DNA of 64,000 bases, taken from Streptomyces sp. NBC_00557. GTDB taxonomy: Bacteria; Actinomycetota; Actinomycetes; Streptomycetales; Streptomycetaceae. The notes under the pieces were generated by a model. That model was not told the DNA's origin. It did not search any database and worked only from the letters and a program-made list of their open reading frames with translations. Below are positions 9,109 to 16,997 of this stretch, one piece after another; position 1 is the stretch's first letter, and every line of letters starts with the position of its first letter. The stretch lies in contig NZ_CP107796.1 in NCBI RefSeq assembly GCF_036345995.1, positions 7,440,001 to 7,504,000 of the forward strand. Direction: 5' to 3'. The translations under genes and the position numbers were made by a program.

Positions 9109-10516
9109 CTGCCCTCCGGGAATCCGACGCGCGACGGGCCGCTGTTGACGTTGCACGGTCCTCGCAGACCATCACCAACGACCGCGGCCCCATCGTGATG
9201 CCGGGACGCGGAGGCCGTTCCACACGGCCCGGCAGATGGCGCAGCCGCCGGCGGTGCGCGATGGTCGCGAGTGCCGCCGTGGCCTCCACCATGGCGAACT
9301 CGTCGCCGAGGCACTTACGGCTGCCCGCGGAGAACGGCATCATCGCGCGGCGCTGTGCCGCGGTGGGCCGCCCCGGCAGCCAGCGGTCCGGGTCGAAGCG
9401 CTCGGGGTCGGGGAAGGAGGCGGGATCGTGGTGCAGGAGATAGGGGCTGTACAGGACGGTGGCCCCTTGGGGCAGCCGGCGCCCGGCCAGTTCCGTCTCC
9501 CTGGTGGTGACGCGGGTGAACAGCCAGCCGGGGGACGAGTGGCGCAGGGTCTCGGAGACGACGCACCGGGTGTAGGCGAGACGGGGCAGGTCGTCGGGGC
9601 CGGGGGGCCGGCCGTCGGCGAGGACGGCGTCGACCTCGGCGTGCAGGCGGCGTTCCGCCTCCGGATGGCGGGCGAGCAGGCTGAAGGCGGCGGCCAGGGC
9701 CAGCGCCTGGGTCTCGGCGCCGGTGAGCAGCAGCGTGATCAGGTGGTCGTGCACCTCCTGGTCGCTGATCGGCTTGGCCGTGCCGGTGCCGTGCGCGGCC
9801 GCGAGCAGGGCGCCCAGCACGTCGTCGTGCTCGGCGCCGCCGTGCCGTTGTGCGATCGCCGCGTCGATGATCGCGTGCAGGCGGGAGAGCGCGCGGCGGT
9901 AGCGGCGGTTGGCGGGCGTGGGGAGCCGGAAGAGGGCGTCGATCGGCACGACCGTGCGGACGAACAGGCCGCGGACGACGTCGGTGAGGCAGTGCCGCAC
10001 CTCCGCGGCCGTCGCGTCGTCCAGCGAGTCCGAGAGCAGGACCCGGCTGATCACGCGGGTCGTCAGAGCCGTCATCGCCTCGGTGACGGGCACCGTACGG
10101 CCCGGCTGCCAGGCGCGGCACACCGCCTCGGCCTCCTCGGTGACGAGGCCGGTGTAGACGGTGACATGGGAGGGCCGGAAGGCGGGTTGCAGCAGCCTGC
10201 GCTTGTCCCGGTGCGCCGTCTGGCGGCAGGTGACCAGGCCGTCGCCCATCAGCTTGCCGAGCCTGTCGTAGAGCGGGCCGCCCTTGTCGAACGTGTGCGG
10301 GTCCATGAGCACCTCGTGCGCCAGCTCGGGGTGGCACACCATCCAGGCGCGCTGCGGACCCAGCCGTATCTCGACCAGATCCCCGTGCGCGGGCAGAGAA
10401 TTCAGAAACGCCAGCGGCCGGCGGTAGAAGGCGATACCGTGACCGAGGAACGGGAATATGCCGGGAGCAGTACCTGTCGTCCACGTCCGGTTCTGTTCGG
10501 GCTCAGTACGGCTCAT
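9083..10516 (-). CDS. Cytochrome P450
   Basis: A 477-residue P450. The I-helix reads LLTGAETQALAL, the K-helix ExxR is SETLR, and the heme loop is FSAGSRKCLG with the thiolate ligand at C402. ATG 10516 follows AGGAG with 6 nt spacing. The protein has no obvious membrane anchor. Because its 3' end overlaps the terpene synthase, the likely role is oxidation of the cyclised terpene, as in pentalenene and epi-isozizaene pathways; this is inference from context. No ferredoxin gene is adjacent, so redox partners must come from elsewhere in the genome. Confidence 0.93.
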   Translation of the reverse strand: MSRTEPEQNRTWTTGTAPGIFPFLGHGIAFYRRPLAFLNSLPAHGDLVEIRLGPQRAWMVCHPELAHEVLMDPHTFDKGGPLYDRLGKLMGDGLVTCRQTAHRDKRRLLQPAFRPSHVTVYTGLVTEEAEAVCRAWQPGRTVPVTEAMTALTTRVISRVLLSDSLDDATAAEVRHCLTDVVRGLFVRTVVPIDALFRLPTPANRRYRRALSRLHAIIDAAIAQRHGGAEHDDVLGALLAAAHGTGTAKPISDQEVHDHLITLLLTGAETQALALAAAFSLLARHPEAERRLHAEVDAVLADGRPPGPDDLPRLAYTRCVVSETLRHSSPGWLFTRVTTRETELAGRRLPQGATVLYSPYLLHHDPASFPDPERFDPDRWLPGRPTAAQRRAMMPFSAGSRKCLGDEFAMVEATAALATIAHRRRLRHLPGRVERPPRPGITMGPRSLVMVCEDRATSTAARRASDSRRAGDHVVGNA

Positions 10517-10537
10517 GGGTATCTCCTGACCGATGTG

Positions 10538-10574
10538 ACACGCGAAACGTGTTGAGTTCTTTCGGAGTTGAACT
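10538..10574. promoter_or_regulatory. Two inverted repeats upstream of the P450-terpene synthase unit
   Basis: ACACG-CGAAA-CGTGT (10538-10552) and AGTTC-N10-GAACT (10555-10574) lie 21-58 nt upstream of the P450 start. They are candidate operators, for example for the LAL regulator of the same locus. The surrounding 150 bp is richer in A/T than the genes on either side. Confidence 0.45.
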
Positions 10575-10679
10575 GCCACCTGCTCTTGCCCAGGTTCATC
10601 GGCGCGCGTTTATCGGAAACCTTTCTGCACAGGGGCGCACGGGAGCACACGGAAGCAAAAAGTTGAATCCGGCGCGTGC

Positions 10680-10708
10680 TTGACCTGTCTTCGCGCCGGC
10701 TCCAGGAT
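10680..10708 (+). promoter_or_regulatory. Promoter of the acyl-CoA synthetase gene
   Basis: TTGACC (10680-10685), a 17-nt spacer and CAGGAT (10703-10708) form a good housekeeping-type promoter. The -10 ends 8 nt before ATG 10717, so the transcript should be leaderless or nearly so. Confidence 0.55.
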
Positions 10709-10716
10709 CCTGAGCC

Positions 10717-12213
10717 ATGACCCAGGGACACGGCAGCACGGTCGACGGGGTGCTGCGGCGCAGCGCCCGGCGCACCCCGGCCCGCCTCGCGGTGGAGTAC
10801 GGCGAGCGCCGCTGGACGTACGGCGAACTCGACGCCGCGGTCTCCCGGGCGGCCTCGGTACTGCTCGCGCACGGCCTCACGCCCGGCGACCGGGTCGGCG
10901 CCTACGGCCACAACTCCGACGCCTACCTGATCGGTTTCCTCGCCTGCGCCCGCGCCGGCCTGGTCCATGTGCCGGTGAACCAGAACCTGACCGGTGACGA
11001 CCTGGCGTACCTCGTCGGCCAGTCCGGCAGCACCCTCGTCCTCGCCGACCCGGACCTCGCCGGCCGGCTGCCGGACGGCGTACGGGTGCTGCCGCTGCGG
11101 GACGCCGATAACTCACTCCTCACGCGGCTGGCGGACGCGCCGCCGTACGACGGCCCCGAACCCCGCACCGAGGACCTGGTGCAGCTGCTGTACACCTCCG
11201 GTACGACCGCCCTGCCCAAGGGCGCCATGATGACCCACCGGGCCCTGGTGCACGAGTACCTGAGCGCGATCACCGCGCTCGACCTGAGCGCCGGTGACCG
11301 GCCGGTGCACGCGCTGCCGCTGTACCACTCGGCCCAGATGCACGTGTTCCTGCTGCCCTGTCTCGCGGTCGGCGCGACCAGCATCATCCTGGACGCACCC
11401 GACGGGGACCGGCTGTTCGAGCTGATCGAGACCGGGCGGGTGGACAGCCTCTTCGCGCCGCCCACGGTGTGGATCGGCCTGGCGAACCGGCCCGACTTCG
11501 CCACCCGCGACCTCGACGGGCTGCGCAAGGCGTACTACGGCGCTTCGATCATGCCCGTGCCGGTGCTGGAGCGGCTGCGCGAGCGGTTGCCGCGGCTGGC
11601 GTTCTACAACTGCTTCGGGCAGAGCGAGATCGGCCCGCTGGCCATGGTGCTCGGCCCCGACGAACACGAGGGCCGGCTCGACTCCTGCGGCCGTACCGTG
11701 CTGTTCGTGGACGCCCGCGTGGTGGACGACAAGGGCGAGGACGTGCCCGACGGCACCCCCGGTGAGATCGTCTACCGCTCACCGCAGTTGTGCGAGGGCT
11801 ACTGGGACAAGCCGGAGGAGACCGCCGAGGCCTTCCGGGGCGGCTGGTTCCACTCCGGGGACCTCGCGGTGCGCGACGCCGACGGCTACTTCACGATCGT
11901 GGACCGGGTGAAGGACGTCATCAACTCCGGTGGCGTCCTGGTGGCGTCACGCCAGGTCGAGGACGCCCTCTACACGCACGAGGCGGTCGCCGAGGCCGCC
12001 GTGATCGGCCTGCCCGACGAGCGGTGGATCGAGGCCGTCACGGCGGTCGTCGTCCCGCGCGGCGAGGTGACGGAGGAGCAGCTGATCGCGCACGTGAAGT
12101 CGAAGCTCGCTCCCTTCAAGGCGCCCAAACGGGTGCTGTTCGTCGACGAGTTGCCGCGCAACGCCAGCGGGAAGATCCTCAAGCGCGCACTGCGGGACCG
12201 CTTCGGCGGTTAG
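10717..12213 (+). CDS. Long-chain fatty acyl-CoA synthetase (FadD-like)
   Basis: A 498-residue adenylate-forming ligase that activates a carboxylic acid via acyl-AMP to its CoA thioester. The P-loop-like AMP motif LLYTSGTTALPKGAMMTH (about residues 164-181), the middle motif FNCFGQSEIGP-like region, GWFHSGDLA and C-terminal KDVINSGGVLV and NASGKILKRAL (catalytic Lys) are all present. The gene is divergent from the P450 across about 200 bp and ends tail-to-tail with the F420 oxidoreductase with a 4-nt overlap. Substrate could be a fatty or aromatic acid. A link to the terpene locus is possible but unproven. Confidence 0.9.
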   Translation: MTQGHGSTVDGVLRRSARRTPARLAVEYGERRWTYGELDAAVSRAASVLLAHGLTPGDRVGAYGHNSDAYLIGFLACARAGLVHVPVNQNLTGDDLAYLVGQSGSTLVLADPDLAGRLPDGVRVLPLRDADNSLLTRLADAPPYDGPEPRTEDLVQLLYTSGTTALPKGAMMTHRALVHEYLSAITALDLSAGDRPVHALPLYHSAQMHVFLLPCLAVGATSIILDAPDGDRLFELIETGRVDSLFAPPTVWIGLANRPDFATRDLDGLRKAYYGASIMPVPVLERLRERLPRLAFYNCFGQSEIGPLAMVLGPDEHEGRLDSCGRTVLFVDARVVDDKGEDVPDGTPGEIVYRSPQLCEGYWDKPEETAEAFRGGWFHSGDLAVRDADGYFTIVDRVKDVINSGGVLVASRQVEDALYTHEAVAEAAVIGLPDERWIEAVTAVVVPRGEVTEEQLIAHVKSKLAPFKAPKRVLFVDELPRNASGKILKRALRDRFGG

Positions 12214-13100
12214 CCGAGGCCCTGGCCGGCCGGCGCCTTGCCGGGCTGCAGGGCGTCGGCCAGCACCCGCCAGTGCGGCAGTGCCGATCCGCCCGGCTCG
12301 ACACCGATCACCTGCACCGCGACATGATCGGCGCCCGCCTCCACGTGCCCGTGCAGCTTGCCCACGACCGTCTCCGGGTCGCCCCAGAACACCAGGTCGT
12401 CCACGAACCGGTCGCTGCCGCCGCCGGAGAGGTCGTCGTCGGTGTATCCGAGCCGGCGGAACTTCGCGATGTTGTACGGGGTTTCGAGGTAGCCGGCGAG
12501 GTGCTCGCGGGCGAGGGCGCGGGCCCGGGCCGGGTCGGTCTCGAACAGCACCGCCTGCTCGACGGCGAGGAAGGCGTCCGCGCCGAGGATCTGCCGGGCC
12601 TGCGTGGTGTGGGCCGTGTTCACGTGGTAGGTGTGGGCGCCCTCGGCGCGGTCACGGGCCAGTTCCAGCATCTTCGGGCCGTACGCGGCCAGCAGTCGCC
12701 GCACCGGCTGGGCCGGGCCGGGATTCGGGCTCTCCATGGCGTCCAGTGCGTCCAGATACCCGGCCATCGCGGCCAGCGGTTTGACCCCGGCGCGCGGCTG
12801 CCCGCCGAAGCCCAGGCCGAGCACGTGCCGCCCCGGATAGGCGTCCGCCAGCAGCACCGAGGCGCCGTGCGTCCAGGTCGCCTCCCGGGACCAGATCCGC
12901 GCGATACCGTTCACGACGACGAGCCGCTGCGTGGACGCGAGCAGATACCCGGCGTGCGTGAACGCGTCCCGCCCGAGCGCCTCCGGGATCCATACGGCCC
13001 GCCAGCCGAGGTCCTCCAGCTCCTGGACCGAGTCCCGGATCCGCGCGGCCGGCTGGTGCTCGAAGTCGAAGGTGTAGATCCCGAACGTTCCGAGGTTCAT
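12210..13100 (-). CDS. LLM-class F420-dependent oxidoreductase
   Basis: A 296-residue luciferase-like monooxygenase-fold protein of the TIGR03620-type F420 group. It opens MNLGTFGIYTFDFEHQP and has LGWRAVWIPEALGRDAF and the GRHVLGLGFGG segment typical of the TIM-barrel family. It would use reduced F420 for hydride transfer to an unknown substrate. GGGAG lies 7 nt before the ATG. An ArsR regulator lies just upstream on the same strand, and both genes carry the same TCGATACGA element in their upstream regions, suggesting that the regulator controls this enzyme. Confidence 0.88.
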   Translation of the reverse strand: MNLGTFGIYTFDFEHQPAARIRDSVQELEDLGWRAVWIPEALGRDAFTHAGYLLASTQRLVVVNGIARIWSREATWTHGASVLLADAYPGRHVLGLGFGGQPRAGVKPLAAMAGYLDALDAMESPNPGPAQPVRRLLAAYGPKMLELARDRAEGAHTYHVNTAHTTQARQILGADAFLAVEQAVLFETDPARARALAREHLAGYLETPYNIAKFRRLGYTDDDLSGGGSDRFVDDLVFWGDPETVVGKLHGHVEAGADHVAVQVIGVEPGGSALPHWRVLADALQPGKAPAGQGLG

Positions 13101-13163
13101 GGGTGCTCCCTCGCGAGATGGATCGAACGATTCCCGTTGCTCGATTCGAAATATCGCAGAATC

Positions 13164-13172
13164 TCGATACGA
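13164..13172. promoter_or_regulatory. Candidate ArsR operator upstream of the F420 oxidoreductase
   Basis: TCG-ATA-CGA, an interrupted palindrome, lies 64 nt upstream of the oxidoreductase start in an A/T-rich patch that also contains TCGATTCGAA (13141-13150). The same 9-mer occurs upstream of the neighbouring arsR-type gene. Confidence 0.45.
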
Positions 13173-13265
13173 TGCGCAAGCGGGGAGCCGGCGTGGCGGG
13201 GGCGGGGGGAGGGGAGCGGACGCGGGGATCGCGAGAGGGGGGTGCGAGGGGAGGGGCTCGCCGGT

Positions 13266-13598
13266 CTAAAGCGTCTGCCCCAGCTCCCTGACCAGGTCGG
13301 CGATGCGCTGCTCGTCCCGCTTGTAGTGGGTCCACTTGCCCACGCGGGTGGCCCGGACCAGGCCCGCGCGCTGGAGTTCGGCCATATACGCCGACACGGT
13401 CGACTGGGCCAGGCCCGCCTTGGCCTGGATGTGGCTCACGCACACACCCACCTCGGCCGGATCGGCGATGGCCGTCTCCATGGGGAAGTGCCGCTCGGGC
13501 TCGCGCAGCCAGCGCAGCATCTGCAGCCGCATCGGATTGGACAGCGCCCGCAGCGCGTTGACCAGGTGCGGGTCCGGGGTGGGGGCGGTGTCCGTCAT
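13266..13598 (-). CDS. ArsR-family winged-helix transcriptional regulator
   Basis: A 110-residue ArsR/SmtB-type regulator with the helix-turn-helix LAQSTVSAYMAELQRAGLV (about residues 61-79) and a wing ending in THYKRDE. The N-terminal LRALSNPMRLQMLRWL helix is typical. CVSH (around residue 51) contains the only Cys-His pair; there is no clear CxC metal site, so metal sensing is not indicated. The gene sits 165 nt upstream of the F420 oxidoreductase on the same strand and probably represses it and itself. A longer open frame upstream to 13850 is discounted because it is Pro/Arg-rich and not family-like. Confidence 0.88.
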   Translation of the reverse strand: MTDTAPTPDPHLVNALRALSNPMRLQMLRWLREPERHFPMETAIADPAEVGVCVSHIQAKAGLAQSTVSAYMAELQRAGLVRATRVGKWTHYKRDEQRIADLVRELGQTL

Positions 13599-13637
13599 GG
13601 ATCCGGAGTATAGGGCTGCTGCGACGTTTCGCGGTAC

Positions 13638-13648
13638 GTCGATACGAC
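13638..13648. promoter_or_regulatory. Candidate ArsR operator upstream of the arsR-type gene
   Basis: GTCG-ATA-CGAC lies 40 nt upstream of the regulator start and contains the same TCGATACGA core found upstream of the F420 oxidoreductase gene, as expected for autoregulation. Confidence 0.45.
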
Positions 13649-13694
13649 CGGCCCCTTGCCTCGCAGCCGAGCCGCCTGAGGCTGCTCCCGCGCC

Positions 13695-13824
13695 AGGGAG
13701 TCGAGGCGGGCGACTGCAGGCGCTCCCTTGACCCGGTGGTCGAGGCGACTGCGGGCGCCCCCTTGCCAGGGAGTCGAACCGACTGCGGGCGCTCCCTTGC
13801 TCGGTGGTCGAGGCGAGTGTGGCC
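13695..13824. repeat. Imperfect 33-40 bp direct repeats between arsR and paaK
   Basis: Four imperfect copies start at about 13695, 13735, 13768 and 13803. Each has GTCGA near the start, and the first three share CTGC(A/G)GGCGC followed by CCCTTG. The stretch 13599-13891 holds no convincing gene. Confidence 0.5.
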
Positions 13825-13891
13825 GCCCGCCCGCCGGCCCTGCCCCGCACGTGCCCGGTGGCCGGGGCGGCTCCGGACGGCCCCCGCCCGC

Positions 13892-15196
13892 CTACCCGGC
13901 CGCCCGTGGCCGCAGGTCGACGATGCGGCGGATCTTGCCCACCGACCGCTCCAGCGACTCCGGCTCCACGATCTCCACGTCGACGGAGACCCCGATCCCG
14001 TCCTTCACGGCCGCGGCGATGGACCGGGCCGCCAGTTCCCGCGCCTCCGGGCCCGCGTCCGGGCGGGCCTCGGCCCGGACCGTCAGGCGGTCAAGGCGGC
14101 CCTCCCGGGTCAGCCGGAGCTGGAAGTGGGGCGCCACACCGGGCGTACGCAGCACGATCTCCTCGATCTGGGTCGGGAACAGGTTGACCCCGCGCAGGAT
14201 CACCATGTCGTCGCTGCGCCCGGTGATCTTCTCCATGCGCCGGAAGACCCGCGCCGTGCCGGGCAGCAGCCGGGTCAGGTCCCGGGTGCGGTACCGGACG
14301 ATCGGCATGGCCTCCTTGGTCAGGGAGGTGAAGACCAGCTCACCGCGCTCGCCCTCCGGGAGCACCTCGCCGGTGATCGGGTCGACCACCTCCGGGTAGA
14401 AGTGGTCCTCCCAGATGGTCAGCCCGTCCTTGGTCTCCACGCACTCCTGCGCCACGCCCGGGCCGATCACCTCGGAGAGGCCGTAGATGTCGACGGCGTC
14501 GATGGCGAACCGCTCCTCGATCTCGCGCCGCATCTGCTCGGTCCAGGGTTCGGCCCCGAAGACGCCCACGCGCAGTGAGGTGCCGCGCGGGTCCACGCCC
14601 TGCCGTTCGAACTCGTCGAGCAGGGTGAGCATGTAGGAGGGGGTCACCATGATGACGGCCGGCCGGAGGTCCTGGATCAGCTGCACCTGACGGGCCGTCA
14701 TCCCGCCGGAGGCCGGGACGACCGTGCAGCCGAGGCGTTCGGCGCCGTAGTGGGCGCCCAGGCCGCCGGTGAACAGCCCATAGCCGTACGCCACATGCAC
14801 GATGTCACCGGGCCGCCCGCCGGCCGCGCGGATCGACCGCGCCACCATGTCGGCCCACATGGAGAGATCGTTGTCCGTGTAGCCCACCACCGTGGGGCGT
14901 CCCGTGGTGCCGCTGGAGGCGTGCAGCCGGCGGATCCGCTCGCGCGGCACGGCGAACATGCCGTACGGGTAGTTCTCCCTGAGGTCGGCCTTGGTGGTGA
15001 AGGGGAAACGGGCCAGGTCGGCGAGGGAACGGCAGTCCTCGGGGCGTACGCCGGCCTTGTCGAAGGACTCCCGGTAGAACGGCACGTTGGCGTAGGCGTG
15101 CCGCAGTGAGGCGCGCAGCCGCTCCAGCTGAAGCTCGCGCAGCTCCTCGTGCCCGAGCCGTTCACCCGCGTCCAGCAGGTCCGTCGCATCCGCCAT
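13892..15196 (-). CDS. paaK: Phenylacetate-CoA ligase (PaaK)
   Basis: A 434-residue ligase converting phenylacetate plus ATP and CoA to phenylacetyl-CoA, the first step of the paa pathway. Features include the N-terminal LRHAYANVPFYRESFDKAGV, the nucleotide loop ASSGTTGRPTVVGYT (about 97-111), FGAEPWTEQMR, DIYGLSEVIGPGVA, YRTRDLTRLL and GRSDDMVILRGVNLFP; length and order match the family. GAGGAG lies 8 nt before ATG 15196. A perfect TetR-type inverted repeat lies 34 nt upstream. No other paa genes or regulator are in the window, so this copy is either isolated or supports another aryl-acid route. Confidence 0.93.
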   Translation of the reverse strand: MADATDLLDAGERLGHEELRELQLERLRASLRHAYANVPFYRESFDKAGVRPEDCRSLADLARFPFTTKADLRENYPYGMFAVPRERIRRLHASSGTTGRPTVVGYTDNDLSMWADMVARSIRAAGGRPGDIVHVAYGYGLFTGGLGAHYGAERLGCTVVPASGGMTARQVQLIQDLRPAVIMVTPSYMLTLLDEFERQGVDPRGTSLRVGVFGAEPWTEQMRREIEERFAIDAVDIYGLSEVIGPGVAQECVETKDGLTIWEDHFYPEVVDPITGEVLPEGERGELVFTSLTKEAMPIVRYRTRDLTRLLPGTARVFRRMEKITGRSDDMVILRGVNLFPTQIEEIVLRTPGVAPHFQLRLTREGRLDRLTVRAEARPDAGPEARELAARSIAAAVKDGIGVSVDVEIVEPESLERSVGKIRRIVDLRPRAAG

Positions 15197-15229
15197 CGAG
15201 TCGTCTCCTCGCCGCACTCCCATTCCGGA

Positions 15230-15247
15230 CGACCGATCATTCGGTCG
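15230..15247. promoter_or_regulatory. TetR/PaaR-type operator upstream of paaK
   Basis: CGACCGA-TCAT-TCGGTCG is a perfect 7-bp inverted repeat with a 4-bp centre, the size and composition expected for TetR-family regulators such as PaaR of phenylacetate genes. It lies between paaK (minus strand) and the divergent hydrolase. Confidence 0.65.
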
Positions 15248-15376
15248 ATTCCGTCCGGGGTCAGTAATACAGTCCATGGCGCCGCAGGCAAGAGGCCGAC
15301 GAGGATTTTTTCCGCACCCGGCGCTCCGAGGGGTAACGCGTTGCGGCGTGCCGGGGCGGACCGACATGATCAGGCC

Positions 15377-16270
15377 ATGCCAACCCTCACCACACCCGAT
15401 GGCACCCGGCTCGCCTATCACCTGCGCGGCGACGGCGAACCGCTCGCCGTCCTGCCCGGCGGGCCCATGCGGGCCTCCGCCTACCTCGGAGACCTCGGCG
15501 GGCTGGCCGCTCACCGACGCCTGGCCCTGCTGGACCTGCGGGGCACCGGCGACTCCGGGCCGCCGGCGGACCCGGCGACGTATCGCTGCGACCGCATGGT
15601 CGCCGACGTGGAGCTGTGGCGTGCGCACCTGGGGCTGGAGCGCATGGACCTGCTCGCCCACTCGGCGGGCGCGGCCCTGGCCGTGCTCTACGCGGCCCGC
15701 CACCCGCAGCGGATCCGGCGGCTGCTCCTGATCACGCCCAACCCGTCCGCGCTGGGCCTGCGGGCGACGCCCGAGGACCGGCTGGCCGCGGCCCGGCTGC
15801 GCGCGGACGAGCGGTGGTTCGCGCAGGCGTTCCCCGCCTTCCGGGCCTGGCTGGCGGGCGAGGCCGACTTCGACGACGTCTTCCTGCCGTTCTTCTACGG
15901 CCGCTGGGACGACACCGCCAGGGCGCACGCGGACGCCGACGTCGAGCAGACCAACGAGGAGGCGGGGGAGCGCTACTTCGCCGACGGCGCCTTCACCCCG
16001 GACGCGACGCGGGCCGCACTCGCCCGGCTGACCGCGCCGGTCCTCCTCCACGCCGGGGAACTCGACGGCGGCCCCCGCCCGGACCTCGTCCGCCGAGCGG
16101 CCGAGGCCTTCCCGAACGCCGAGGTCGCCGTCCAGCCGGGCGCCGGCCACTACCCCTGGCTGGACGACCCGGAGTGGTTCCGCGAGCGCACCCTCGCCTT
16201 CCTCGGGCGACCGGCGGGCGCGGCTCTGTCCTCGGCAGAGTGGGCGGCCGGGGCGCGACCGCCCCGCTAG
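15377..16270 (+). CDS. Alpha/beta hydrolase
   Basis: A 297-residue alpha/beta hydrolase with the oxyanion region LPGGPM (residues about 26-31), LLDLRGTGDSG, nucleophile elbow AHSAGAALA (Ser about 97) and a C-terminal histidine in GAGHYPWLDD. The weak lid and proline-iminopeptidase-like order suggest a peptidase or esterase, but the substrate is not readable. It is divergent from paaK across the operator region. The next hydrolase starts only 10 nt downstream, so the two may be cotranscribed, although the second also has its own promoter-like sequence. Confidence 0.85.
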   Translation: MPTLTTPDGTRLAYHLRGDGEPLAVLPGGPMRASAYLGDLGGLAAHRRLALLDLRGTGDSGPPADPATYRCDRMVADVELWRAHLGLERMDLLAHSAGAALAVLYAARHPQRIRRLLLITPNPSALGLRATPEDRLAAARLRADERWFAQAFPAFRAWLAGEADFDDVFLPFFYGRWDDTARAHADADVEQTNEEAGERYFADGAFTPDATRAALARLTAPVLLHAGELDGGPRPDLVRRAAEAFPNAEVAVQPGAGHYPWLDDPEWFRERTLAFLGRPAGAALSSAEWAAGARPPR

Positions 16271-16280
16271 CGTGCCGGGC

Positions 16281-16985
16281 ATGGACACCACGGCGCCGTA
16301 CACCATCGAGGCGAACGGCATCACCCTCGCCTGCCGGTCCTGGGGCCCGGCGCAGGCCCCGCCGGTCGTGCTGCTGCACTGCCGGGGCGCCGACGGCGCG
16401 GACTGGACGCACATCGCCGAGCGGCTGGCGTCGCCCCCGCGTCCGCGCCGGGTGCACGCCCCGGACCTGCGCGGTCACGGACGCAGTACCTGGCCGGGGG
16501 ACTACCGGGCCGAGGCGATGAGCGACGACGTCCACGCCCTGCTGGCCGCCCTCGGCCTGGACGGCGTCGACCTCGTGGGCCACTCGCTGGGCGGCATCGT
16601 CGCCTATCTGCTGGCCCAGCGTCATCCCGGCGCCGTACGGCGGCTGGTGCTGGAGGACGTCTGCGCACCGGTGCCGCTCGACCCGCCCCGGCCGCCCGCC
16701 GAACGGCCCGAGGGAGATCTGCCGTTCGACTGGGCGATGGTGCGCGCCACCGACGAGCAGCGCAACGCCCCCGATCCTGTGTGGTGGGACCACATGGACC
16801 GGATCACCATGCCGACGCTGGTCATCGGCGGCGGTCCCACCAGCCCCATCCCGCAGGATCAGGTGGCGCAGCTCGCCGGCCAGATCCCGGGCGCGTCGCT
16901 GGTGACGGTGGACGCGGGGCACCTGGTGCACGAAACCCGTCCGGAGGAGTTCCTCGCCGTGCTGCGGGAGTTCCTCGACCGCTGA
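16281..16985 (+). CDS. Alpha/beta hydrolase
   Basis: A 234-residue alpha/beta hydrolase with LLHCRGADGADW (oxyanion), LRGHGRS, nucleophile GHSLGG (Ser about 96), the acid/turn region TLVIGGGPTSPI and catalytic His in DAGHLVHE. ATG 16281 is preferred; a GTG at 16272 would add three residues. TAGCGT ends 8 nt before the ATG in a context nearly identical to that before the MpaB gene at 113, again suggesting leaderless transcription. The substrate is unknown. Confidence 0.87.
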   Translation: MDTTAPYTIEANGITLACRSWGPAQAPPVVLLHCRGADGADWTHIAERLASPPRPRRVHAPDLRGHGRSTWPGDYRAEAMSDDVHALLAALGLDGVDLVGHSLGGIVAYLLAQRHPGAVRRLVLEDVCAPVPLDPPRPPAERPEGDLPFDWAMVRATDEQRNAPDPVWWDHMDRITMPTLVIGGGPTSPIPQDQVAQLAGQIPGASLVTVDAGHLVHETRPEEFLAVLREFLDR

Positions 16986-16997
16986 AGCGACCGAGGG

